This document shows, in pieces, positions 33,002 to 41,804 of a stretch of DNA of 64,000 bases. Within the stretch, counting starts at the first letter, position 1, and every line of letters starts with the position of its first letter. The translations under genes and the position numbers were made by a program. The stretch comes from Thermodesulfatator atlanticus DSM 21156 (lineage in GTDB: Bacteria; Desulfobacterota; Thermodesulfobacteria; Thermodesulfobacteriales; Thermodesulfatatoraceae): contig NZ_ATXH01000001.1 in assembly GCF_000421585.1 (NCBI RefSeq), forward strand, positions 1 through 64,000, written 5' to 3'. The notes under the pieces were generated by a model. It saw only the letters and a program-made list of their open reading frames with translations, ran no database searches and was not told where the DNA came from.

Positions 33002-33418
33002 GTGACCAAAGAAAAGATCGAATATTTTAGAAAACTTGGCCTAAAGATGACCCCTCAACGTCTGGCAATCCTTGAATATCTTGAGGGGAACACCAGTCAT
33101 CCATCTGCAGAAGAGATTTTCCGTTATGTGGAAGAAAAATTCCCGAGTATGTCCTTTGCTACTGTTTATAACACCCTTGAAGCCCTTAAGGAACGCGGAC
33201 TTGTGCGCGAACTTAGCATTGAGCCCGGCAAAAAACGCTTTGATCCCAATACTTCTCCCCATCATCATTTTATTTGTGAACGCTGCCATCGGGTGTTTGA
33301 TATTTTTGTTGATTTTGATTTCGAACTGCCAGAAGAATACAAAAGCCAATTTAAGATAACTAGTAGCGAAATTGTATTTCGCGGAATTTGTAAAGAATGT
33401 TTGGGAAAGGAGGTGTAA
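33002..33418 (+). CDS. perR: Fur-family peroxide/metal regulator (PerR-like)
   Basis: 138 aa from GTG 33002, preceded by GAGGTGAT at 8 nt; another GTG at 32993 overlaps that Shine-Dalgarno and is less likely. DNA-binding half: MTPQRLAILEYLEGNTSHPSA and SFATVYNTLEALKERGLV. Metal half: SPHHHFICERCHRVFDI and a C-terminal CKEC. The PerR name is favoured because the next gene encodes a rubredoxin-like protein; in Desulfovibrio perR, rubrerythrin and a rubredoxin-like gene form one regulon (established). No rubrerythrin is visible here. Confidence 0.85.
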   Translation: MTKEKIEYFRKLGLKMTPQRLAILEYLEGNTSHPSAEEIFRYVEEKFPSMSFATVYNTLEALKERGLVRELSIEPGKKRFDPNTSPHHHFICERCHRVFDIFVDFDFELPEEYKSQFKITSSEIVFRGICKECLGKEV

Positions 33419-33421
33419 GCT

Positions 33422-33529
33422 ATGGCAGTTTTTCGTTGTGAAAAGTGCGGAGCCACTAAAGAAGGCCGTTGTAAACCTCGCAAATGCCCTAAATGTGGAG
33501 AGCAGGGCACCATGAAAAAAGAAGAATAG
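33422..33529 (+). CDS. Rubredoxin-like RCKP-type zinc-ribbon protein
   Basis: 35 aa: FRCEKCGATKEGRCKPRKCPKCGEQG. Two CxxC pairs with the intervening RCKPRKCP block, the RCKP rubredoxin-like signature. Starts 3 nt after the perR stop. It should bind Fe or Zn in a tetrahedral Cys4 site; in relatives it is regulated by PerR and linked to peroxide defence. Confidence 0.85.
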   Translation: MAVFRCEKCGATKEGRCKPRKCPKCGEQGTMKKEE

Positions 33530-33538
33530 GTATTGCCT

Positions 33539-33982
33539 ATGTGTATGGAAGTAAGAATTCGCTGTGAATGTGGGGCCAAAGAGGCCCCTTTTAATCTAAG
33601 GGACAATATTTTGCCCCCTGAAGTTATTGTGGCCCTTTATTGTCCTGAGTGCTCTCAGCACGTCTCTTTTGACAAAGCCACCATGATTCTGGACAACGGC
33701 TGGATAATTGAATACGACATGGACCTTGCGCGTTTCATGGCGGTGGCCAAACTTGGCCTTCCTGCTGAAAAAATTACTCCTGCATTTCTTTTTGATGAGG
33801 GATATGCCACCTGGAAAGAGCTTTATCCTGGTGAACTTGAAGACATAAAGTCCGAAAAAGAAGCTATTGTTGCCATCCTTAAAGAAGATCCCCATCGGTA
33901 TTTTCAGGAACTTAAAAACTGGGCCAATGCCAGAATGGAACGTTTGAAAGCCGAAGGCTGGCGCAAGGCCCAAAGTATTTAA
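33539..33982 (+). CDS. Uncharacterised CxC/CxxC protein downstream of perR
   Basis: 147 aa from ATG 33539. The N-terminal region contains CECGAK and CPECSQHV, so a zinc-ribbon-like site made of CxC and CxxC. The rest is helical (for example FLFDEGYATWKELY). Ten nt after the rubredoxin-like gene, so probably one operon with perR. Function unknown; it may sense or protect against oxidative damage by association only. Confidence 0.75.
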   Translation: MCMEVRIRCECGAKEAPFNLRDNILPPEVIVALYCPECSQHVSFDKATMILDNGWIIEYDMDLARFMAVAKLGLPAEKITPAFLFDEGYATWKELYPGELEDIKSEKEAIVAILKEDPHRYFQELKNWANARMERLKAEGWRKAQSI

Positions 33983-34046
33983 TTTCTACTTGCCAAAAAA
34001 ACTCCCTCCAGTTAAAACCGTTACCTAACATAGGCGGGAGGTTTGT

Positions 34047-35738
34047 ATGCATCCTCTAATCAAATCTAAACCCAAAGAAAAAGTTTTACTCCTTGGCAAC
34101 GAAGCTATTGTTCGTGGTGCCCTTGAAGCAGGGCTTCGTGTTGGAGCTGCTTACCCTGGCACTCCTTCTTCTGAAATTGGCAACAATCTTTTTAGGATCC
34201 AGTACGAGCTACCTGGGCTTTATTTTGAATTTTCAACCAACGAAAAGGTCGCCACTGAAGTAGCAGCGGCGGCTGCGGCCGCAGGGCTTCGTAGCCTTAC
34301 CTGCATGAAGCATGTCGGGTTAAACGTAGCAGCAGATGCCCTGATGACCCTTGCGTATATAGGGGTACGTGGTGGGATGGTGATAGTGGTAGCTGATGAC
34401 CCGTCATGCCACTCAAGCCAAAACGAACAAGATTCCCGTTATTATGCCAGGCTTTCAGGGCTTCCGCTGCTTGAGCCGGCAACGCCTCAGGAAGCCTACG
34501 AAATGACCATTTATGCCTTTGATCTTTCCGAAAAATTAGAGCTTCCGGTTATCTTGCGCACTACGACTCGCGTTTCTCACGCCCGAGGCATAGTCCAGGT
34601 AGGAGAGCTTGCCTCTTATGACCAGGAAGTGAAAGGAGAGTTTAAAAAAGATCCCCGCAGATGGGTTCCTATACCAGCGGTGGCCAGGGTGCGGCACCAA
34701 GTACTTCTTGAAAAGATGAAAGATGCCACCCTTATTGCTGATAGTTCACGCCTCAATTATCAATACGGTAAAGGCAAACAAGGCATTATCACTTCAAGTG
34801 TTGCGGCAAACTATGTTTATGACATTGTCGAAGAATTCGATTTAAAAGACCAAGTCAAGGTTTTGGTTCTTGGATTTACTCATCCTCATCCAGTGAATCT
34901 TCTGGCGGATTTTTTGCGCTCGGTGGCAGACGTACTGGTTGTGGAAGAGCTTGAACCCTACCTTGAAGAGGCAGCCAGAGTAGTGGCTAAGGAAAGGGGC
35001 CTTTCTGTAAATATCATGGGAAAGGCCACCAGACATCTCCCGCGTACTTTTGAGTTTGAACCAAAAATAGTCAAAAAAGCTATGGCAGATGCCTTTGGTA
35101 TTTCTTTCCCTGAGGGAGAAAAAATCGATGTTTCCTGGGTTCCAGAGCTTCCGCCAAGGCCTCCCACCCTTTGTCCCGGATGCCCTCACCGCGAGACATA
35201 CATGGTAATTAAAGAAACACTAAAAGAACTCGGTGAGCTTGAAAATAGCATTTTCCCAACTGATATTGGCTGTTACACCCTTGGTATCCTTCCTCCTATC
35301 CAGATGGCAGATTATCTTATTTGTATGGGGTCAAGTGTGGGTTCTCCATGTGGATTTTCTGTTGCCACTAATCACCGCATTGTCTCTTTTATAGGAGACT
35401 CTACTTTTTTTCACGCCGGGCTTTCTCCTCTGGCAAATGCGGTTTTCAATAAACACAACTTTACGCTGGTAATTATGGACAATGAGACCACTGCCATGAC
35501 TGGCCATCAGCCGGTACCTTCGCAAGAATTGCGTTTTAAGGAGTTGGCTGACAGACCACGCATTGATATTGAAGCAGTAGTCAAGGCCCTGGGAGTCAAA
35601 AACGTGGTGACTATCAATCCCTATCGCAAAGAAGAAGCTAAGGCATTGGTAAAGCCTTTGCTTGGAAAAAAAGAGCTTTCAGTGATAATAGCCAAAGCTC
35701 CGTGCATCCTTTATCGGCAAAGGGTTGCCAAAAAGTAG
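34047..35738 (+). CDS. iorA: Indolepyruvate:ferredoxin oxidoreductase, alpha subunit, without ferredoxin domain
   Basis: 563 aa. TPP enzyme that oxidatively decarboxylates aryl pyruvates to acyl-CoA. Pyrimidine-binding half: GLRVGAAYPGTPSSEIGN, and a long conserved VILRTTTRVSHARG. TPP/Mg half: LCPGCPHRETYMVIKETL, FIGDSTFFHAGLSPLANAVF. It ends at KAPCILYRQRVAKK, exactly where the two-cluster ferredoxin domain of longer IorA proteins would begin. Electrons must therefore leave through other proteins. AGGCGGGAGG precedes the ATG. Confidence 0.92.
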   Translation: MHPLIKSKPKEKVLLLGNEAIVRGALEAGLRVGAAYPGTPSSEIGNNLFRIQYELPGLYFEFSTNEKVATEVAAAAAAAGLRSLTCMKHVGLNVAADALMTLAYIGVRGGMVIVVADDPSCHSSQNEQDSRYYARLSGLPLLEPATPQEAYEMTIYAFDLSEKLELPVILRTTTRVSHARGIVQVGELASYDQEVKGEFKKDPRRWVPIPAVARVRHQVLLEKMKDATLIADSSRLNYQYGKGKQGIITSSVAANYVYDIVEEFDLKDQVKVLVLGFTHPHPVNLLADFLRSVADVLVVEELEPYLEEAARVVAKERGLSVNIMGKATRHLPRTFEFEPKIVKKAMADAFGISFPEGEKIDVSWVPELPPRPPTLCPGCPHRETYMVIKETLKELGELENSIFPTDIGCYTLGILPPIQMADYLICMGSSVGSPCGFSVATNHRIVSFIGDSTFFHAGLSPLANAVFNKHNFTLVIMDNETTAMTGHQPVPSQELRFKELADRPRIDIEAVVKALGVKNVVTINPYRKEEAKALVKPLLGKKELSVIIAKAPCILYRQRVAKK

Positions 35739-35747
35739 GAGGAATAC

Positions 35748-36338
35748 ATGCAAAAGCTTCGTATATTGACTGTAGGCGTTGGAGGGCAGGGAATTTTGCT
35801 TTTCTCTCAGGTGCTAGGGCGTGCCTGCCTTAAGGCAGATATTCCCGTGGTCATGTCTGAAGTACACGGTATGGCCCAAAGGGGCGGGGTGGTTGAAACA
35901 AATATTCTTATTGGTGGTTACAAGAGCCCCCTTATTTCAGAAGGCGAAGCCGATGTGCTGGTGGGGCTTGAGCCGGCAGAAGTACTTCGGGCTTTGCCCC
36001 GGGGGCGTAAAGACACGGTCATTGTTTCCAGCACCGACCCGGTTATTCCCCAGATTGTCAAAGACGGCCTTGCCAAATATCCTGACCTTGATCCTCTTTT
36101 TGAAAAACTGAAAGAATCTTTTCCAAAAGTTTATCTTTTTCCTGGGGAAAAACTTGCTAAAGAAGCCGGTACAGCCAAGGCTCTTAACATGGTAGCCCTG
36201 GGCGCCCTGGCAGGTACCGGGCTTGTCCCACTCAGTAAAAAAGCGTTCTTGGATGCAATGAAAGAAAGCATCAAGGAGAAATTTCTTGAGGCGAATTTTA
36301 AGGCTTTTGAAGCGGGATATCAGGTTACTTCTTCTTAG
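35748..36338 (+). CDS. iorB: Indolepyruvate:ferredoxin oxidoreductase, beta subunit
   Basis: 196 aa. Gamma-type domain of 2-oxoacid:ferredoxin oxidoreductases: TVGVGGQGILLFSQVLGRA, then VMSEVHGMAQRGGVVETNI and ADVLVGLEPAEVLRAL. Binds CoA in the family. Starts 10 nt after iorA with an AGGAGGAAT-type site. Its 3' end overlaps murJ's 3' end by 14 nt. Confidence 0.94.
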   Translation: MQKLRILTVGVGGQGILLFSQVLGRACLKADIPVVMSEVHGMAQRGGVVETNILIGGYKSPLISEGEADVLVGLEPAEVLRALPRGRKDTVIVSSTDPVIPQIVKDGLAKYPDLDPLFEKLKESFPKVYLFPGEKLAKEAGTAKALNMVALGALAGTGLVPLSKKAFLDAMKESIKEKFLEANFKAFEAGYQVTSS

Positions 36339-37899
36339 CCGTTAGTGAGAAGAGATAAAGACCTTCCCTAGGGCCTATTAACTTAATGATGCCAAAGTAA
36401 AGGCCAGCGCAAAAAGCAATGGTGCCAAGGGTGCCAAGGGCAAGCAAAGGGCCCTTGGCATCCCATAGTATTTCTCTAGCAAAATAAGCAATTCCACCCA
36501 TGATTGTTACCGCAAATGAAAGTTTGACTACCCCTTTTGTGATCTTTCCAAACTCAAGCTTTTTAAGGATTTTCGCAAGAAAGGCTATCTGAAAAATGGC
36601 CTGGGCGGTGATACCAAGGCTTGTGCCAAGGGCTATAGCGCGAAAGCTTAAAACATGGACCAGGGAGACTACGGTTATCAGGTTTATCGCCACTGAAAGA
36701 AAACTAGAAAACATGGGGATCTTCGGGCGGTGAAGGGCGTAAAAAATCGGCGAAGTGACTTTGGTTAACGCGTATGCAGGAAGAGCCAGGGCAAAAAAAG
36801 AAAGGGCAGAAGCCGTGGCTAAGGTGTCCGCTTCGCTGAAACGTCCGCGTTCAAAAATGAGCTGTATTATAGGTTTGGCAAGGATTATTAAGCCTATCCC
36901 AGAAGGAAGGGCAAGGGACAAAGCCATGAGAACCCCAGAAGAATAGGTCTTGCGCAAGCTTGAGAAGTCTCCTTGACCAGCCTGGGCAGAGGCTACCGGA
37001 AGAATAGCCGTGGCAAGAGCTACCCCAAAAAGACCAAGAGGAACATACATTAAACGGAAGGCGTAGGAGAGCCAGGAAAGCGAGCCTTCTTCGCAAAGGG
37101 AGGCAAAATACGTGTTGATAAAGATGTTTAACTGCACCGCGGATAATCCGATAACGGAAGGCAACATCAGGTGAAAAATCTTTTTCACGTAAGGGTCTTT
37201 GGGTGCAAAAGAAAGCTTAAAGGAAAAACCTCTTCGCTTAAGAGCTGGGACCTGTATTGCTGCCTGCGCAAGCCCACCTGTAACTACTCCAATAGCCATG
37301 GCCAAAATAGGGGGGTATCCAAGTTTCACAAAAACAAAATAAAGCAAAACACCTACGGAGATAGAAACGAGATTGAATACCGCTGAGGAGGCAGCTGGCA
37401 AAAAGAATATGCCAAGTGCGTTTAGCATGCCGGCGAATACCGCTGAAACACTAACCAGGGCAAGAAAAGGAAACATGATACGTGTAAGTTCAACCGCAAG
37501 ATTTTCTTTAAGGGGATTAGCTTTAAAACCAGGGGCCAAAAGATTTACCAGTTCACGGGCAAAGATTTCGCCGAGCAACACCAGCAATATTACCAAGACG
37601 AGGATAGTTCCCAGGGCACGGCCTGCCAGGCGCCAGGTCTTTTCAAGACCCCATTTTTCTTTGTGCTGGGTGAAAACCGTAACAAAAGCAGCAGCAAGGG
37701 CTCCTTCGGCCAGCAGGTCGCGAAGTAAATTGGGGATGCGGTAGGCCACCACATAGGCGTCCATCTGGAGCCCGGCTCCAAAAAAGCCGGCGAGCACCTG
37801 CTCGCGCACAAGCCCGAGGAGCCGGCTCAGGAGCACTGCGATAGTTACTGCTCTTGCTCCCGCAGCAATCTTTCGAAAACTTTTCTCTTCTTTCCCCAT
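36325..37899 (-). CDS. murJ: Lipid II flippase MurJ (MviN)
   Basis: 524 aa from ATG 37899, with AGAGG 8 nt upstream; the longer frame to 38145 runs through a MITE remnant and is not coding. About 14 membrane helices. Conserved: LSRLLGLVREQVLAGFFG at TM1, ADAYV-type DAYVVAYRIPNLLRDLLAEGALAAAFV, and the central SWLSYAFRLMYVPLGLFGVALATAILP. Flips lipid II to the periplasm for peptidoglycan synthesis. Monocistronic. Confidence 0.95.
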   Translation of the reverse strand: MGKEEKSFRKIAAGARAVTIAVLLSRLLGLVREQVLAGFFGAGLQMDAYVVAYRIPNLLRDLLAEGALAAAFVTVFTQHKEKWGLEKTWRLAGRALGTILVLVILLVLLGEIFARELVNLLAPGFKANPLKENLAVELTRIMFPFLALVSVSAVFAGMLNALGIFFLPAASSAVFNLVSISVGVLLYFVFVKLGYPPILAMAIGVVTGGLAQAAIQVPALKRRGFSFKLSFAPKDPYVKKIFHLMLPSVIGLSAVQLNIFINTYFASLCEEGSLSWLSYAFRLMYVPLGLFGVALATAILPVASAQAGQGDFSSLRKTYSSGVLMALSLALPSGIGLIILAKPIIQLIFERGRFSEADTLATASALSFFALALPAYALTKVTSPIFYALHRPKIPMFSSFLSVAINLITVVSLVHVLSFRAIALGTSLGITAQAIFQIAFLAKILKKLEFGKITKGVVKLSFAVTIMGGIAYFAREILWDAKGPLLALGTLGTIAFCAGLYFGIIKLIGPREGLYLFSLTAKKK

Positions 37900-37932
37900 C
37901 AATATGCCTCTAAGGAAATTAAAATTAATTCC

Positions 37933-38015
37933 AAAGACCTTTGCAAAACATCTTTTTTTAAGCTCCGTCAAGGTCCGTTCCCATTTTTTGGAATAAAAAG
38001 AGAACGATCCTAGAT
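37933..38015. mobile_element. MITE-like element, decayed copy
   Basis: AAGACCTTTGCAAAACATC at the left (37935), then a damaged palindrome GGTCCGTTCCCATTTTTTGG / ATAAAAAGAGAACGATCC. No right end. It lies in the promoter region between murJ and dctQ. Confidence 0.6.
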
Positions 38016-38175
38016 AATTTGCATGGGAGAAAAAGGTTTTAAACGGGGACAGGCCAGGATACTTTCCCCGCCGGGCTTTTTCAGGGTTTCGTGGTGGGCA
38101 ATCGCTTATAATGGTTAACAGGAACTTGGAACATTTGTTTGACATAAGAAGGCTTTTGACTAAAAATTACGCTTT

Positions 38176-38694
38176 ATGAAAAAGCTTGCCTTTGCCATTG
38201 ATACGCTTACGCGAAAAATTGCTTCTTTGCTAGCCTGTTTTTGCCTTCTGATGATTTTGCTCGGTTTTTTTAATGCGCTTTTGCGGAAGTTTTCCCAATC
38301 CCTTGGTGTGAACCTTTCTTCCAATTTTTATCTTGAACTACAATGGTATCTTTATAGCCTTATCTTTACCTTTGGGATTTCATATACCCTTCTTGCTAAA
38401 GAACACGTAAGAATCGACATTTTTTACGCCAAATTTTCCGAAAAGACCAAAACTCTGCTGGATTTTTTGGCTATCCTTTTTGTTTATATTCCCGCGGTGA
38501 TAGTTCTTATATATTTGACCTTTCCCATGGTTGTTGAGTCTTTACGTATAAAAGAAATGTCCCCTGACCCCGGAGGTTTGCCAAGATATCCCTTAAAAAT
38601 AGCCTTTCTCATTAGTTTGTTTTTGCTTTTTCTTCAAAGTCTCAGTGAACTCATTAAAACCTGGTTTCGCCTAAAGGGTGATCATGGCTCCTGA
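38176..38694 (+). CDS. dctQ: TRAP transporter small permease (DctQ)
   Basis: 172 aa with four membrane helices. Family features: LEWY-type LELQWYLYSLIFTFGISYTLLAKEHVRIDIFY. Pairs with DctM to import organic acids using the Na+ gradient. Overlaps dctM by 11 nt. No strong Shine-Dalgarno is visible. Confidence 0.92.
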   Translation: MKKLAFAIDTLTRKIASLLACFCLLMILLGFFNALLRKFSQSLGVNLSSNFYLELQWYLYSLIFTFGISYTLLAKEHVRIDIFYAKFSEKTKTLLDFLAILFVYIPAVIVLIYLTFPMVVESLRIKEMSPDPGGLPRYPLKIAFLISLFLLFLQSLSELIKTWFRLKGDHGS

Positions 38695-40042
38695 GAATTT
38701 TTTAGTGCCCCTTATGTTTGTCACCCTGCTAGTTTTTCTGTTTTTAGGTGTTCCGGTAGCCTTTTCTCTTTTGGGCACGGCTTTTTTATTTTCTCTTTTA
38801 GGGATTAAGTCTGGTCTTTTTGGTCCAGAGTTACTTCTAGCCCTTCCAGAGCGCATTTTCGGCATCATGGAAAATTACGTACTTTTGGCCATTCCCTTTT
38901 TCATTTTCATGGGCACTATGCTTGAACGCTCAGGCCTTGCGGAAAACCTCCTTACCACCATGGGAAAGGCCCTTGCAAGAATAAGGGGCGGGCTTGCTAT
39001 TAGTATCGTTTTAGTTGGAACCCTTTTGGCTGCAGCCACAGGCATTGTGGGGGCCACGGTAATTACCATGGGGTTAATTTCTCTTCCCACTATGTTAAAA
39101 CACAAGTATGCCAAACCGCTTGCTTGCGGCGTAATAGCTGCTTCAGGGACCCTTGGCCAGATTATCCCTCCCTCGATTGTTTTGATAGTGTTAGCAGATC
39201 AACTTGGCGTGCCGGTAGGAGATTTGTTTTTAGGGGCCTTAGTGCCGGGTATTTTGTTGGCAGGACTTTACATAATTTACATAGTTTTAGTTGCCTGGTT
39301 GCGTCCTGAAATTGTGCCAAGCTCAGGGGATAGCTCTAAAGCTTCGTTTAAAGAGCTTTTTCAGGTGGTCTTTCCACCGATTTTACTTATTGTGGTGGTG
39401 CTTGGAAGCATCTTTAAAGGTATTGCTACGCCAACAGAGGCAGGGGCCTTTGGGGCTGTTGGCGCTATTTGCCTGGCAATCCTTTACTGCAGCTTTAATA
39501 TGAATGATTTAAAGGAAAGCCTTTATACCACGGTTAAGCTCTCTTCCATGGTTATGTTCATTTTGATTGGCGCCACAGCATTTACGCTTGTCTTCCGCGG
39601 GCTTTACGGTGATTTCTTGATAGAGGACATTTTTTCTTCACTTCCCGGAGGTGCTTGGGGTTTTCTCCTGGTGGTTAACCTTGTAGTTTTTGTCCTGGGC
39701 TTTTTTCTGGATTTCTTTGAGATTGCTTTTATCGTGGTGCCTCTAGTGGCCCCAGTGGCCGAAAGACTCTTAAGTGGCTGGTTTGAAGTTTTTCCTGAGC
39801 CAGCTAAGATAGCCTTGGTTTGGTTCGGGGTGATGATTTCTATGAATCTTCAGACTTCTTTTTTGACGCCACCCCTTGGTTTTGCACTTTTTTATCTTAA
39901 AGGAGTTGTTCCCCCCGGGGTAACAACGGCAGATATTTATCGGGGGGTGGTACCATTTATTGCTATCCAGTTGCTTGGTCTCTTGTTAGTAATACTTTTT
40001 CCGCAACTGGTTACAGGATTATTTCGTGTTGTTACCCCGTAG
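38684..40042 (+). CDS. dctM: TRAP transporter large permease (DctM)
   Basis: 452 aa, about 12 membrane helices. Conserved: VPVAFSLLGTAFLFSLLG, LLAIPFFIFMGTMLERSGLAE, GIVGATVITMGLISLPTML, ASGTLGQIIPPSIVLI, TPTEAGAFGAVGAI. Start ATG at 38684 preceded by AAGGGTGAT; an upstream GTG at 38678 has no ribosome site. The last 24 nt overlap the 3' end of the DctP gene on the opposite strand. Confidence 0.94.
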   Translation: MAPENFLVPLMFVTLLVFLFLGVPVAFSLLGTAFLFSLLGIKSGLFGPELLLALPERIFGIMENYVLLAIPFFIFMGTMLERSGLAENLLTTMGKALARIRGGLAISIVLVGTLLAAATGIVGATVITMGLISLPTMLKHKYAKPLACGVIAASGTLGQIIPPSIVLIVLADQLGVPVGDLFLGALVPGILLAGLYIIYIVLVAWLRPEIVPSSGDSSKASFKELFQVVFPPILLIVVVLGSIFKGIATPTEAGAFGAVGAICLAILYCSFNMNDLKESLYTTVKLSSMVMFILIGATAFTLVFRGLYGDFLIEDIFSSLPGGAWGFLLVVNLVVFVLGFFLDFFEIAFIVVPLVAPVAERLLSGWFEVFPEPAKIALVWFGVMISMNLQTSFLTPPLGFALFYLKGVVPPGVTTADIYRGVVPFIAIQLLGLLLVILFPQLVTGLFRVVTP

Positions 40043-41119
40043 TTTTTGTCCAAAAATGTATTCATTCATGCTTAGTTCTGCGGTGCCAAACCAGGAGCCA
40101 ATGTCTTTGCGAAACTTCATCCAGTCTTCGTATATGGCTTTGTAGAGCTTGTCTTTTTCTGCCAGCTCATCGTAAAGGGAAAAGGCTTCTTTTTCAGCCG
40201 CCTTCATGACGTCGTCAGGAAACTTCCTGAGTTTTACCCCGTGTTTTAAAAGGCGTTTTAAGGCCTCGGGATTTTTGGCATCATAAGCTAATATCATTTC
40301 CTGATTGGCTATGGCGGAAGCGTTTTTAAGTGCTTCCTGGTATTCTTTGGGAAGTTTTTCCCAGGCCTTTTTGCTCACCATGAGATGAAGTGTTGAGCCA
40401 GGCTCCCACCAGCCTGGATAGTAATAGTATTTGGCAATTTTATAGAATCCAAGCTTTTCGTCATCATAAGGGCCGATCCATTCGGTAGCATCGATGGCTC
40501 CCCTTTCAAGGGCAGGGTAGATGTCTCCCCCAGCAAGTAACTGAACGCTAACACCTAGTCTGGCCATGACTTTTCCTCCAAGTCCCGGGATACGGAAACG
40601 AAGACCTTTAAGGTCTTCAAGAGAGCGAACAGGTTTTCTAAACCATCCTCCCATTTGCACTCCGGTATTCCCTGCGGGAAAGCCTAAAAAGCCAAAATCA
40701 TCAAAAAGTTTATTTAAGAGTTTTCCTCCTTGGCTGGTGTAGAGCCAGGCGTTTTGCGCGCGGTAGGTAAAACCAAAGGGCACGCCACAGGCAAAGGCCA
40801 AAGCTTCGTGCTTGCCGGTGTAGTAGTAAAGAGCGGTGTGCCCAATGGGAACCGCACCTTCGGCCACCGCATCAAAGACTTTAAGGCCCGGGACGATTTC
40901 ACCGGCTGCATAGACCCTGATGTCAAAAAGGCCATCTGTCATTTCGCGTACTTTTTGGGCAATTAGCTGGGCTGTTCCAAAAAGCACATCAAGGGATTTT
41001 GGCCAACTTGTTACCATACGCCAGCGGATTCTTCTTTTGGCGTGCACGAAGACTGGCTTTGCTATTATGGATGCTCCAGCAGCAGCCCCGAGAGTCTTAA
41101 GAAAACTTCTCCTATCCAT
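40019..41119 (-). CDS. dctP: TRAP transporter substrate-binding protein (DctP), Tat-exported
   Basis: 366 aa. N-terminal twin-arginine signal DRRSFLKTLGAAAG. Binding-protein blocks: WRMVTSWPKSLDVLFGTAQL, RFRIPGLGGKVMARLGVSVQLL, GGDIYPALERGAIDATEWIGPYDD. The latter two contain the Arg and ligand-contact residues of the TakP-type (alpha-keto acid) branch, so a 2-oxo acid or similar substrate is likely. Unusually it is convergent with dctQM and overlaps dctM by 24 nt. Confidence 0.92.
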   Translation of the reverse strand: MDRRSFLKTLGAAAGASIIAKPVFVHAKRRIRWRMVTSWPKSLDVLFGTAQLIAQKVREMTDGLFDIRVYAAGEIVPGLKVFDAVAEGAVPIGHTALYYYTGKHEALAFACGVPFGFTYRAQNAWLYTSQGGKLLNKLFDDFGFLGFPAGNTGVQMGGWFRKPVRSLEDLKGLRFRIPGLGGKVMARLGVSVQLLAGGDIYPALERGAIDATEWIGPYDDEKLGFYKIAKYYYYPGWWEPGSTLHLMVSKKAWEKLPKEYQEALKNASAIANQEMILAYDAKNPEALKRLLKHGVKLRKFPDDVMKAAEKEAFSLYDELAEKDKLYKAIYEDWMKFRKDIGSWFGTAELSMNEYIFGQKLRGNNTK

Positions 41120-41154
41120 GCTCCCCCTCCTTATTTTGAAAAGACTTTGTTATA

Positions 41155-41286
41155 AAGACCTTAGCAAAACACCTTTTCTTAAGGCCCTTTCAAGGATCCG
41201 TTCCTATTTTTCGGAACGAAAAATGGGAACGGAGATCCTTGTGTTTTTATTTGCGAGGCTGATCTCGGCAATTTTGCAAAGGTCTT
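41155..41286. mobile_element. MITE-like element, complete copy with 5-bp target duplication
   Basis: 132 bp. Left end AAGACCTTAGCAAAA, core CAAGGATCCGTTCCTATTTTTCG / CGAAAAATGGGAACGGAGATCC, right end TTTTGCAAAGGTCTT. Direct repeats TTATA at 41150-41154 and 41287-41291. Lies between dctP and the DsrE gene. Confidence 0.88.
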
Positions 41287-41324
41287 TTATACTTTTACCA
41301 AAAAAAATCAACTAGGAGTGTATA

Positions 41325-41672
41325 ATGGCCAAGTTTGCCTTATTTGTCTTTAACGGTGACCCGATGTGTTTTGTCCATGTTCTTTTAAATGCTTTTGACA
41401 TGAAAGAAAAGGGACACGAAGCAGCGATTGTAATTGAAGGGGCGGCCACTAAACTTTTGCCCTCTTTAGAAGCTAAAGAAAATCCTCTTCATTACCTATG
41501 GGTTAAGGCAAAAGAGCAAAATCTTGTTGCAGGGGTGTGTAAGGCTTGTTCCAGTAAAATGGGAACCCTTGAAGTGGCTAAAAAGATCGGCCTTTCTCTG
41601 CTTGATGATATGAATGGCCATCCAGGAATGGCTTCCTTTTATAAAAAAGGATTCACGATAATAACTTTCTGA
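41325..41672 (+). CDS. DsrE-family cytoplasmic protein
   Basis: 115 aa. DsrE/F-like fold: KFALFVFNGDPMCFVHVLLNAFDM, AIVIEGAATKLLPSL, and a pair of cysteines in GVCKACSSKMGTL. Family members carry sulfur as persulfide or act in sulfur relay; this one has CxxC at about residue 71. GGAGTGTATA precedes the ATG. A MITE starts immediately after the stop. Confidence 0.85.
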   Translation: MAKFALFVFNGDPMCFVHVLLNAFDMKEKGHEAAIVIEGAATKLLPSLEAKENPLHYLWVKAKEQNLVAGVCKACSSKMGTLEVAKKIGLSLLDDMNGHPGMASFYKKGFTIITF

Positions 41673-41792
41673 GAGACCTTGCAAAACTCTTTCGAAGGTC
41701 TGTTCTGGATCTGTTCCTGTTTTTCGAAATGAAAAATAGGAACGGATTCTTGTGCTTGCAACACTGATCTTACAAATTTTTTGTAAAGTCTC
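41673..41792. mobile_element. MITE-like element, nearly complete copy
   Basis: 120 bp, left end GAGACCTTGCAAAACT, core GGATCTGTTCCTGTTTTTCG / GAAAAATAGGAACGGAT, right end TTGTAAAGTCTC. No target duplication seen. Sits between convergent stops of the DsrE gene and the deacetylase gene. Confidence 0.85.
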
Positions 41793-41804
41793 TTAAAGAT
41801 TAGC

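Noticed and set aside
37900..38145. N-terminal extension of murJ
   Set aside because: It covers a MITE remnant and does not resemble MurJ; the conserved protein starts at 37899.
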